DNA from: Rallus limicola
Taxonomy: Eukaryota; Chordata; Aves; Gruiformes; Rallidae
NCBI GenBank assembly: GCA_022605955.1
Contig: JAKCOZ010000022.1
Location: forward strand, 1,116,001-1,180,000
Direction of reading: 5' to 3'
DNA: 64,000 nucleotides
Part shown: one piece after another, positions 12,801-24,800 of the stretch
Numbering within the stretch: position 1 is the first letter of the stretch
Layout: each line of letters begins with the position of its first letter
Position numbers and translations under genes: made by a program
Notes under the pieces: generated by a model
The model's input: only the letters and a program-made list of their open reading frames with translations
Told to the model about the DNA's origin: nothing
Database searches by the model: none

Positions 12801-15800
12801 CCCCCAGCTGCCTGGACAGGGCCTGAGAGGCCTTTGCAATGTGTCGTACTGACAGTTGCCCCCTTTGAGGGGAGGTCTTCATGGGTTCGTATCACCCCGG
12901 TGTTGCCAGAGCCCGTCCTGATAGCGCACAGAATGCAGGGCATGTTTTCCTAGTGATAGTAGTGAACCTCATGCTTCGAAAAGTCCTTTTAGAAACCCTT
13001 CAGAGACTTTACCATTACATAAATGAGCTATGGGGCTATTATGCAAAATGCTGAAAGACCTTGCGTTGCTTTTAATAGCAGCACTTTTAGTTAGGCCCAG
13101 GAGCTCCAACTTTCACAGGAGGCTGCCCGCTGGTTTCAACAGCTGTCCTGCCCCCACGTAACAAAGGCAAGCTCCTTTTTCCCAACAAATGTAGAAAAAT
13201 CTGCACTTGGGCGTTAAGACTTGGGATTCCTTTGTTTGTTGGCTTGTTTAATTGCACAAAGAAGCCGTTGGTGATGTTCTTGCTCTGTAGCTGGATGGTC
13301 AGGTGGGAGCTCTCCTGTCTGACCCCACAGCAGAGCCAGCTGCAGCTCTTCACACTGTTCCCACGTGGGAAGGAAAAATGCCTGAGTGGATCAGGCTGGT
13401 TGCCAGACGTCGCCCAAAGGATGTCCTCTGTGCAGAGGTGGCTTCTGTGGTGTTCCTGAGGAGAAGAGAAGATTTCTGGTGCAGTGCTGTTCGAGTGAGG
13501 AGCATACAGGACCTCATCTGGGTAACTGTGGCTAAACAAGCATCTGCTCAGAATTCCCAGAAGCCGTTTCATGCCTTTTTCCTGAGATGCCTTCCAGCAG
13601 CAGGACTCCTAGCTAATCCCTAAATGCTGAAATCCCATCATCTGTGATCTCTGCCACAAGTGGTCCTAGTATGGAAACACCATTTAAGCTTTACTAACGT
13701 ACATCACAGTGGGATGCATTGCTCATCTGGGAAACAGGGAGATTCAGAAGTTCTTTTCTCTTGGATTCTTTGGCCTGCCATCTTCCTTAATCTCCAAGAC
13801 TGACTTGTGATCTAACATCAGCCACTCAAGGCATTGTGGAGGCATCAAACCTCCTGTAGAAGATAGAGATTTGCCAACACGGGATTTGTTGGCCCAGCCA
13901 GATCTGTCAGAAATGGTTCAGCCCAACCTCTGGGCTCATTAGAGACCTCTACCAACTGATAACATTGGAAAACTTGCTATTATCATCTCAGAGCAGCTGA
14001 GGTTTACTCTTCCAATGGGGAACCCACTAGCTGCAGGGAGATTCTTTCTGATGTGCATCTTGGTCCTCAAACCTCCGTTTTTACATCAAAACTCAAGACC
14101 TGCATCTGCCTCACAGAGCAAAATCCATGCAACTCCAGCTCCATCAGCTCCAAGAGCATAAGGAGGAAACATGGTAGCATGTGATAAGTGGAACTTATTT
14201 TGCATGTGCTTAGCGGTCTACTTCTTCCCAAAGGTACTGGAGTTTCAGGTACTTTGTTTGTCAAGGACAGAGGGCGGTGACCTGATGATAAGTACCACAG
14301 GAAATTCTTCCTCACAGCTGTCACTGTGTCACTGAATTGCTCTGTCCCAACCAGTTCAAACAATTTCTTTCCTGCGAACCCATCTGGCATTCAGACTCTG
14401 TCCCCTGTTCTCTGCAACCTCCCCACCTCGCTATGGTTTTGTTCTGGACAGACCTGTTTGAACTAGTGGCATTAAATAGAAGTGGGTAGGTAATTAGATA
14501 AAGTGTTAGATAAAGCAGCCATAGATAAAGTTCTTTCAAAATGAAATGCTTGCTTTCTGATGAGCCAGAATGACCAGAGATCTCATTCTGATCCTCCAAA
14601 CCAGCCAGATCTCAGAGAGTGCTGCGTCCTTTACTTGGAAGAAGAGTACTCGGAGCCGTTCCCATTCCAGAATGATAAACAGCTTGTTTCCACCTCCCCT
14701 GGTAGGGCTCTGTGCGCCCGTGAGAAGCCGGGGGCAGACTGAGCATCCTGAAGCCCTGCAGGATCCTCCCTGGGCACTGGTGCAGCCTGGCTGGTTTGGA
14801 ATTGAATGTGTCCCCTTCCGAGGCCAGGCCAGTCACTGCATACAAGTTTCAACCACTTTGTTTTGTCTTCTGTTTTTTGAAGCGGGTCAGTGCGGTCCAT
14901 GTTCGCTGTCCAGGGAAATGGAGAGACCCCTCAATAGGGAGATGAAGAGACCCCTTGGCAGTTGTCTGCGTTGCTTCAGCACAGGGAGTTTGCAGTCGTT
15001 ATTCTGCAATGCTGCTAGTTTGGGCAAGCCTGGGTGGCTCATCCTTTGTGCTAGGAGCAAAGTCATCCCCACAGCCATGTTCTCAGCATCATCCCACCAG
15101 CCAGTGGGTCAGTTGCCATTACAGGTACCTGCCAGGGCAACGCAGGGCACATGTACCTGATACAGGGTGGAGTGAGGGTTACATTTCAGTTTCTGGGAAC
15201 TTGGATGGTCAGGGGGACCCTTGCAGAGGTGGCTTGGCGGAGGGCGTTGTGCCTCCTGCCCTCGAACAGGCTGCTGAGGATGTCTGCAAGCCAAGTGGGA
15301 AGCCCCAAGGACGGGGCAGTGACTTTGCAGATCCACAGTTTGTCTGAGAGAGAGGAAAACTTTCATCCTAAAGAGCCTGGGGCTCAATTCTTTTCATTTC
15401 TGTTAGCTGAACTTCAATCACCTCCAGGCTTTGGGAGACTCTGGATAAACATGCTGACATCTTAGTCGTAAAAGGCCAAAATCGTCATATCTCGAGTTCC
15501 CTGGCTGCATCAGTGGCCCCGAATGTCTTCAGCATCTTGTTAGAGATGGAGCTGTGGTTCTTAAGCACTGCTGGGCCTGGAGGGAACACATTACTGTGAG
15601 AATTTAGCAAACCTCAGCTTCTGTGGGGTCTTGGGGGAGGCCTTAGTTTGGGATACTGTGCTGTGTCAGAGGCTAGGGAAGTGAAGGGAGATTCCTTCCC
15701 AGTTCTGCTTTTCTATGGAAGCGGCTGCGGTAGCTGCAATGGGGAGACCCAAGACTGGAACAGCTGAGTGCCATGCTGCCTCTTGTTAGACTCATTAAGT

Positions 15801-18800
15801 TTCTAACGGAGCAGGGCTTGGTGCTGCTGTCATATAAACAACCGCAGGGAGAGTTGGCATGTCTGAGGCGGCAGGAGGGAGTGAGCGCATCGCCCAACTG
15901 GTTACAGCTTGTCAGGGAGGGAGATTTCCCTCCTGGGGAGTCACTGGTGCTGCCTCACGGGATGGGTGGTGGGATGGTGGTGGCCATGGGCTTGGAGGTC
16001 CTGAGGAAAGCAGGCTCCCTTAGCCACCAGCGTTCCCCCAGGATACGTGGGAGGAATGGGGAAACATCACTTGGATCATAGAAGCTCAGGAGCAGAGACC
16101 AGCTCTGTCACGTCTTCCTCTGTGTCTGGGGCCCATTCCTGGAGTAGCAAGGTCCAAGCATGCCACCTTGGCCCTTGATGCCAATGTTTCAACACTGAAC
16201 AGCATTCGTGTTGATGAAAATCTGCTGCTGTGTTTTCTTTTTAAAACAGGCCACTGATTCCAGGCGCTGGTGGCAGCAAAGACTGTCATCCCAGCTGGGA
16301 GCTGCGTGGCAGCTCATGCATGTTATGCCCTCTCCAGTGGCCGCATCGTCCCCATGTGAAGGGAGCGGTTGGGGCTCTTCCCAGCTCAGGTGGATCAGTC
16401 CGGCCTGGGACGGCTTTAGGTGGAGCTGTCAGTCCCTCTGCATGTTGCAAGAAGCTCCAGCACTGGAGCAGGCAGTCCTATTGCCTGCAAAGCGGCAGTG
16501 TACCCACAGACATCCCTGGGACTACCCCCAGCCCAGCACCATCCAGCATGGACGAGGAGGCGATGGCAGTGAGCCCTGGTATTGGGATTTGCTGGCGGGA
16601 TTGGCTGGGTCTTGCTCTTGTCCACCAAAACAAGCGGTGCTTTAACAGAGAGCTCTGCACCCCAACTTGGGTGTCACAGAATATGTCTCCACCTTCTCGG
16701 TGCCATCAGTAGGATACTCGAAGTCCCTGTTTTTCTTCCCTGCCTTTGGCTGGGCAGTGGGCAGAGAGAGACACCAATATGATTGGCATGCTTCTGATGG
16801 GTTTTGAGGCACAGTGTTAGTTTAGTTGTCTGCACTGATCTTTGGGCTGGTCTGGGATGGGTTCGGTGGTGTCTCATCCTTCTTTAAACATTTCAAGCTC
16901 AGTTTCTGCTTCTGGTACTGTGTTTGTTCATTTGCTAGGAATTATCTCATGTCTTTATCTTTCATCTCCAGTACTACAGAGTGTGTTTCTCTCATGTTGG
17001 TATCGAGATATTAGAGTTGCAGGCATTTTCAATTTAATTTTCCATGTATTTTCCTTCCAAATTAGTTTTTCTCCCTGCTGTGTTGTTTTATTTTTTCTAC
17101 TATTTTGACAAAATGATGCAGAAAGGACAGAAACAAAGGGAGAAATACAGCGGCCGTCAGCTTTGTACTTTGCTACACAGACTTCTTATCCTGGAGCTCA
17201 GGAGTTTAGGGACAGGGTAGCTCAGCATAAGGAACTGAGAATGCCCTTGAACTCCCACAAATATTAATTTGTTCGCCCAAAACAAACAGAAAAGTGGCGT
17301 CTCGGCACAGGTCAGGTTGTTGTATTGCTAAAGCGAGCAGAGCTCTGAATTGCTGAGATGCGATCCTGCGTTATTGTCTAGGAAGGGGGATGCTTCAGGG
17401 GAACCGTGGCCTTTGGTGGCTGGGGGTAAGAAGTAAGGTATCTCAGAGGCAACACCTTTCTGCAGCTCTGGGCTGGATTTGCAGAGCTGGACCAGCATAT
17501 GCTGGCTGACATGGGGTAAGCTGAATGAGTGTGAGAGTTCTCCTAAAACATGGCTACTGTAGGCACAGGGTCAGCAAGATCTCTCTGTACATCCTTTTCC
17601 CACCCTTTGAGACCAGGATATTCCTGCTGACCCTGCGTATGTTGGGAGGAAAACAAGTGCATCCATCCCAAAGCAGAGTTTGGTGCCGAAAGAGCTTGCT
17701 GAATTGTAGCTCCAGGAAGCCTTTCCCTGACATGGGGCAGTGTGCAGAGCGGGTGGCATCTGGGGAGCCGTGGTGGTGGCTCAGCTTCCAGCCCTCCAGT
17801 CCTAGGCTGCACCTCCCTCAACTCCCCACCTGAATGACTGGCACTTCCAGTTACCAAAGCCTCCAGAATAAACACGTGATGCTCTGTGCATCTTTTGCTA
17901 ACCCCTGGTGTGTTTTCCCTCCAGCGTACGTACCGCATGCCAAAGGATATCCACGTCGAGCCAGAGAAGTTTGCTGCAGAACTGATCAATCGTTTGGAAG
18001 AAGTACAAAAGGAGCGTGAAGCAGAGGAGAAGTTAGAGGAGCGCCTTAAACGTGTTCGAGCGGTTAGTAAACTCCTTGTCCGCTGTCGCACTGGCCTGGG
18101 AGTCTGTCTGCACGCTGTGCACTGCAGAGAGCTTTCCGCTTCTGTAGGAGCACCCTGGGTGACCACTCCTCTGCCCCAGCAGCCGTGGTCATGGCTTGCA
18201 CTGCCACAGGACGTTTCTCAGTGCTGGTTCCGTGGGCAGCTCTGTGAGCTCCAGCACTCCCTCCCAGCTGTAAGATGCCAGCTGTGGCACAGTAGTGCCC
18301 ATTTCTGTCATCAGATAGTGGCTTTCCATCCACCCTCACTCTCCTGTCCATCACAGGCCTTGTGAGAAGTCCCTTCCATGTATAAGAGGACTTTGCCTTC
18401 CCTGTGGGGCTCTGTGTGATCCCCCACTTCCCCACAAGTGGTAAACCCATGTCAGGTGATGCTGTGTGTGGGGCTCTGTGTGCATGGGGCTCTGTGTGCA
18501 TGCTGTCAGGCTGTTCCAACCCAACCCAAAAGTGTTCTGCCCCTTAGTGCCTCGCACATCCCTAGAAAATTTGGAACTGTAGCATTGGAATGTCCTCTCC
18601 TGGGTGGAGTAACACGCAGGTCCACGTGGCACTGGTAGCGGTGAGCCCCAGTACTGCTGGGGCCCTTTGGAGCTCTGGGATTCAGTAAATGAACCCAGGA
18701 GAGCGTGCAAGGCCTGTAGCTCCACAAGAAGCTCCAGAGTGAGAGAATAAGGCATTGGTCATCATGTATTACCCACATGAGACAGCTTGTTTAGCGGTGT

Positions 18801-21800
18801 TCGTGCCCTACCTTCTGAGATACGGCATCTCATGGGTCCACAGTGAGCTGGGGATCTGGGAGAGCTTTCGGAGGATGTCTCAGTGTTACTGAACCTCACA
18901 GATGACTGTGTTACTGCCACCCTGCGTGAAGAGACTCTGGGTCTTTGCAGCTTACAGCTGCTGTGGCCCTGGGGCACAGGCCCTGTGCTGAGTAACCTGC
19001 ATCTCTCCCCTGGAGCAGGGGTGTTGGTGCCTGTCCAGGCTATCTCCGTACTTTCAGAGAAGCCGAACCTCTGGGGCTCAAGGACAGACTTCTCTGCCCC
19101 CTTGGATTATTTTTAAATCTTCATTGCTATTTTAAAATGTTCATCTTTAAACGGGAAAAGAGCTACAGGTGGTAGGGTTCCCTTTAAATCACGTGTGTGT
19201 GACTGGAGAGGTGAGGAACACAGGGGGATGTATAAGCCCCCCTCAGCCCCAGGCATTGTCCAGCAAACTGCCTGCACAGCCGCACCCAGCCAGAAAAGAC
19301 AGCAAGGTGCTGTTACAGGATTAGATACCTGTTCTTCAGAAGTCAGTCCATTTTCCTCTCCAGCATCTTCTATCACTTTCTAGGCAAAGTCAATGTAACT
19401 GGCAGCATTTTTTGCTAATACAGTCTCAGAGCACTCTTCCTCCTCCTCCTGCGGCTCCGAGGCAGCTCCCACCGGTACCAGACTGCGTTATCCCGGCTCT
19501 CTGCCTCCTTGAAGAAGTTGCCAGTAGCAATACCATAAAATCAGCAAATACCTTGTGCCAGAGGATAAATTTAAGTCTGTTTAAACACATTTTTGTGTGA
19601 CTTAATCTATTTTTAAGCCCAGGACTCCCACTAATGCTATATATTAAACCTCTTTGCTGCCTCTAGAATGTGTTTCATTGACTGGCTGGCACCTGGAGTT
19701 AGTCATCCAGGGAAAAGGCAGAGTAAGCAATTGTAGGGGTTTTACGTCAGCACTGAAGGTGTGGGAGCTGCCGGTATCAGCAGGAGGAGAGCTCAAATCC
19801 TGGGAGATCACGGGGCTTTTTTCTGTGACCCAAGTGCCAGGACCACGGGTGAGCTCTCACCGGGTCAGCGTGCCGAGCTGAGCAGTGGGCAGAAAGACCA
19901 GGACCGTTAGTCACACCGGGCAGTTACCAGTGTAGCAAGAAGCTGGGAACATTTTGTGAAAGCTAGGGAAAAGGGACTTTATCTCCCCTGTGCCGAGCTG
20001 CCTACAGGTTCCTTTCCAAAGCCACATCACACGGTAACATCAGGAAGAGGCCTCTGGATTAGAGGCGAGCGCCTTTTGCTGAAAAGAGCATTGATTTCTG
20101 TTTGGTTTCTTTAAAACAAACAAATTTGTTATCCAGAGTGATGTGGGAGAGGACTAGAGGATATGCACGTGTGGAGCTGCTTCCCCCCATGGCCGCGCAC
20201 AGAAGCTGCGGGATTGTTCCATACAGATCAGACTGTCCTTGTCTGAGCACTGAAAGGAGCCGGGAGGAGCAGAGCCAGCACCCAGCCATGCGCTGTTTGG
20301 GTGTAAAGTGTCGCCGAGCTAGGGAGGGAGCTGGTTGGCATCGTGACCCAAACCACCCTTGTGGAAGGGGAGCAGCTCGGCCCTGCCTGGCCAGGGGCCG
20401 CCTGAGAGGAGACAGAGGTGAGGCGTGCGGCGAGGTGTCCATGGGTGCAGGCCTGGGCCTCCTCGCCCGAAGGGAAGCCGCTGCTCCCGCAGCGCAGGAG
20501 ACAGCTCTGCAGCCGGCCGGTGGAGCGAGCCCCACGTCCCGGAGCGAGCCCCGCATCCCGGCCGCGCCGCCGCCTGCCCGAGCCCGGGGACGAGGTTGTG
20601 GGCGATGTGGTGTCAGCAAAGCGCCATCTAGTGGCGAACGGAGTGGGACCTCCGCGCCCGCCGGGAGCCGGGACCCGCCGCACGGGCCCGAGCACGGAGC
20701 CCGTGTGAGCCCGTGTCCCCAGCACGGAGCCCGTGTGAGCCCGTGTCCCCAGCATGGAGCCCGTCTTCCCAGCACGGAGCCCGTGTGAGCCCGTGTCCCC
20801 AGCATGGAGCCCGTCTTCCCAGCACGCAGCCCGTGTGAGCCCGTGTCCCCAGCACGGAGCCCGTGTCCCCAGCACGGAGCCCGTGTGAGCCCGTGTCCCC
20901 AGCACGGAGCCCGTCTTCCCAGCACGCAGCCCATGGGGAAGGCGGCTCCTGAGCCCCTGGGTCTCTTTGGTGTAGGACACGGGTGCCGTTGCCTCTTGGC
21001 CGTGCCTCCTCAGTCATGTCCATCTGGTCTCCCCTTCCTTGGGCCGCAGGCAGGGCGAAGGTGCTCGGCAAGCTCAGGTTAGGCAGAGGGCTTGCTGTGG
21101 ACAGATTTGGGGTGCAGGGGGAGGCTGCTGCTGCACGGCCAGGCACGGGCTGTGCTCAGCACCTCGCAGCACCAAGGCTCCGCTCTGCCCATCCCAGTTT
21201 GGGCCGCCTTGGCCTGCGCTGTGTTGGCTACCACACTGCAGCTGAGCGCAGAGGAGCTGTGGCAGAGCTGGTATCTGCAGCCATGACACAAACCTCTGGC
21301 CTCTGCCCTGCTTGAGGAGAAGGGACAGCTTGCAGCAGCCATCTCGGCTGCTTCCTTAGCTCCCATTTTCTCACTGTTCCCATTCCCTGTGAGGCTCAGA
21401 CTGTCGCTGGGCAGCTGGAGGCTGGCTGTCCTCAGAGGCATCAACCCAGCAGCACCAGCTCCTGCCTGAGGATGTGCTGTGCGTCCCAATCTCCTGCTCA
21501 GTGATGGAGATGAGCTGAGCCAAGGCAAAGAGAGCAGAGACATCCCTCTCCTTCCCTCAGCCCACCCTCATCTCAGCCTTGGAGCAAAACAGAGTATCCA
21601 GTCCCAGTTGTTGGCCAAATCAAATTCCATGCAGCCAGAGGATTTCCCAGATCCCAGGCACCCATTTGGCTGGACCATCCCAGATTGTCCTGTCATGGCA
21701 CCCCGGTGTGACAGCGCTGCTGGAGCTCTGAGCCGGGAGGACACAGTGCTGCATGTCAGGGCCTGTGCCAGGGCCAGATTTCGCCCTGTACCTTCCGTAG

Positions 21801-24800
21801 TGTTTAACCCCAGGAGTTTCCCAGGCTCTTCCATAAGAGCCTCCCAAGGGCCGAGCGTATTGCTGGTGCTGCTGAGAAACGTTGTCTCTGGTGGTAGGGA
21901 TTTTGTCTGCATGTGCTCCATCCCCTGTCCCTGAGCTAGGTGCCCAGGGAGGGCAGTTGTCAGGCTGCAGCGCTGTGGCTGTGGATGGAAGGTGCCTCTG
22001 AAGTCCTTCAGAGCAGTCTGTTAGACCGTGGTGTGTCCCCTGCAGCTGCAGGCACTGTGTTGCACCCTGAGGCTTGCAGCGCCCACATGCCTCTGGCATG
22101 TTCAGAGCCTGGCATGGTCCCTGCTTCGGGTATGACCCCCGGGTGTGATACTGGGGGAGCTCTGGTGGTGTCTCCCATGCTGTGTGGTTGGCAGTTGGGA
22201 CTTTGAAGCTTGTTAGCAAGCAATGGATGATGGTATCTGACAGGCAGAGCTGACTGGAGTCAGTGTTTGCGAGCAGATGCCGTTCTCTGGCAGGGCAGAG
22301 ATGCTGTAACTGGTTTCTCTGCTGTGGTAAAGGAGGAGAGGAGAGTGGGATTAAAGGACTTGCTGGAATCCTGCTTATGTAATTAACAAAAAATAGGGAT
22401 CCTGATTTGCAATAAAGAAACTTCATAAATATCTGAGTTTGTGTTGGACCATAAAGTAGTTTGTCAGCATCAAAACCGTGGCTGTCAGCATGGAGGAGTT
22501 TCATTCTTCCTGGCAAGGACTGAAGAGTCCCTAACAGCATGTCCTGGACCATCAGGAGCTACAGGAGCAGGCAGCTGGTTCCAGCCCATTTCCCTGTCTG
22601 CAGGGAGTGGTTCACTCCAGCCTTAGCAGCAGACCCAGTAGAAATCGGTGTTTGATTTCCAGAACCATTCATGCTGCTGTCAACAGGTGTGAGACAGTGG
22701 TTTGGGATGAGGCACCCCCTCAGTCTCACCTGGCTTGAGAACTGTTGTGCTGCACACCCCGTGCCTTTGAGCACACCTGATGCCTTTGAGCTTTCTCCAA
22801 GGGGCTCTGGTGTCTTACCACAGGTTCCCAGGATGTCACTGGTACGATGTGGGAAGTTGTGCTTCTGCTGCTGGTTTTACAGAACCACCTTTAAGGGACT
22901 TTGGGATCTTTTTTCAGAGGTTCTGCCTGCTCAAACATCCGATTGAGCTGTTAGGCTTTTCGGAGAGCTGCATCCCTAAACCTCGGTTGGGATGTGCAGG
23001 CTGCCAGCCAGAGGTCACCTCAGTCTCTGTGTGATGTGCAGGGACCCTCACTAACCACGGCTCAAAGAGCAGCTGCAGAGGCCTGAGCAGGTGCCCAATG
23101 GCAGCTGGCTGGAGCATTGGGACGTGTCCTGCAGGAGGGCAGCACAGTCTGGGGAGATCTCCAGAGGAACATCTCCATCTTGCAGGTTTTCAAAGTCTGG
23201 CTGGACAAAGCCAGGTCTGACCTGGCTCACAGTCCTGCTGCGAGCAGGAGGTGGGACTGGGCACTCCTTTCACTTCTCTGCTGTCATTCCCTGATTGTCC
23301 TCCTGTTTCTTGCAGGAAGAAGAAGGTGAGGATGCAGATATCTCTTCTGGTCCCTCGGTCATTAGCCACAAGATGCCTTCCGCCCAGGCCTTTCATCACT
23401 TCGCTCCTCGTTACTCCGAGATGGGCTGCGCTGGGATGCAGATGAGAGATGCCCATGAAGAAAATCCCGAGAGCATCCTTGATGAACACGTACAGCGTGT
23501 GATGAAGACACCGGGCTGCCAGTCTCCGGGACCTGGGCGCCATTCTCCTAAGCCACGGTCTCCAGAAAGCGGCCACTTAGGAAAGCTGTCAGGGACACTG
23601 GGAACAATTCCTCCCGGGCACGGCAAGCACGCAACAAAATCAGGAATGAAACTGGATGCAGCTAATTTATACCACCATAAACACGTCTACCACCACATCC
23701 ATCACCACAGCGTGATGAAACCAAAAGAGCAGATCGAGGCCGAGGCCACGCAGCGAGTGCAGAACAGCTTTGCTTGGAATGTAGATTCACATAACTATGC
23801 AACAAAGTCACGGAACTACACTGAGAACTTGGGCATGGCCCCTGTCCCAATGGACTCTTTAGGCTACAGGTGAGTTAAGGCAACACCCAATGGGAGTCCG
23901 GGAGCTGTGGCTGCTCCAGGAAGCTCTTTCCTAAACGGGCTGTAGCGTGCTGGCAAAGCAGGGTGGGTGATCCATGTTTTCTCATGGAAGCCTGTACTGG
24001 GCCGTGGTTGTAAGGACCTCTCACTTGTTTCCCTCTTCACAAGTGGTTGTCACATCCCGTAACCTTTACAGACCCTTTTCCCCTCGGTGACGCAGTCTGA
24101 CCCTCTAACCAGGACTGTTCATGGCCCTGGGTAGGAAGGAGTTTGTTCCTTAATGCAGCGAAGGGGCCTAGAAATGGGAGATGGAGGCCTGCTTCCCTGT
24201 GCATCAGAGTTGCTGAGTATAGGGCTGTGTCAGGTTCTGGGTGGCAGAACCTGAGGTGTTTAGGAGGGGGCAGGAAGCCCTCTGTAGTGCAAGGTCTAAC
24301 CCAATTACCAGAAGGACTCCTTTCTCTTCCTCACTGAGCAATGGAGGCTGCAGTGCTGCTGTGGCATCCTGTTCCAAGAGGATGTTCTCTGGGGCAGGGA
24401 CCCTCTGCTCAGGACAGACATTCCCCAGCCAGGGCAGCGGACTGCTCGGATTAAGGGTTGGAGGTGGAGCCCCTTCCAGGAAAGCTGTGCCTATCCTGAG
24501 CCTGCCTGCCTCCCCAGGGCTGCGGGTTGGGGTCTTTCTGTGCAGCACACCAGGACTGGGATCTGTAGTGTAGAGTCCACAGTGGGTGGGAACATCTCAT
24601 GGGGCTGGAAGAGGCAGCTGAAACATGCTGCTCTCCAGGGAAGGGTCGGCACTTCCATCAGCCCCATTTGTGTGGGGAGGAGCTCTTGCTTCAGCGCACT
24701 CTGAGCGTGGCTGTGCTGCCTCAACCCAAAGCCCCATCTAGACATGGGATTCCTCTCCAGCACCAACTGCAGCACGTATTAATGGGGATTAATAAAAATC

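Larger units (their letters stand above)
10734..17924 (+). other. AXIN1: AXIN1 intron, 7.2 kb
   Basis: No exon seen. 11560-13080 is AT-rich, with a purine tract, a (TTG)n run and an octamer ATGCAAAT at 12730-12737. 13957-14528 holds a dense set of GATA-type hexamers. The remainder is unremarkable. Confidence 0.75.
18063..23315 (+). other. AXIN1: AXIN1 intron, 5.3 kb
   Basis: No exon seen. Around 20380-20690 the sequence becomes CpG-rich and carries a CTCF-type motif, followed at once by a GC-rich minisatellite (20691-20937). Elsewhere it is ordinary intron sequence. Confidence 0.75.

Noticed and set aside
13840..14560. Calling the GATA-rich interval a mobile element
   Set aside because: It has a repeat-like feel but I could not match it to CR1 or any terminal repeat structure, so no family is assigned.
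20059..20980. Two long - strand open frames (250-291 residues) with repeated [14 protein letters not shown] peptides
   Set aside because: They are the translation of the 30/20-bp minisatellite, whose unit lengths leave some frames stop-free; no splice or start context.
21620..22552. 310-residue - strand open frame inside an AXIN1 intron
   Set aside because: No recognisable domain, lies antisense in an intron and has no promoter or poly(A) support.
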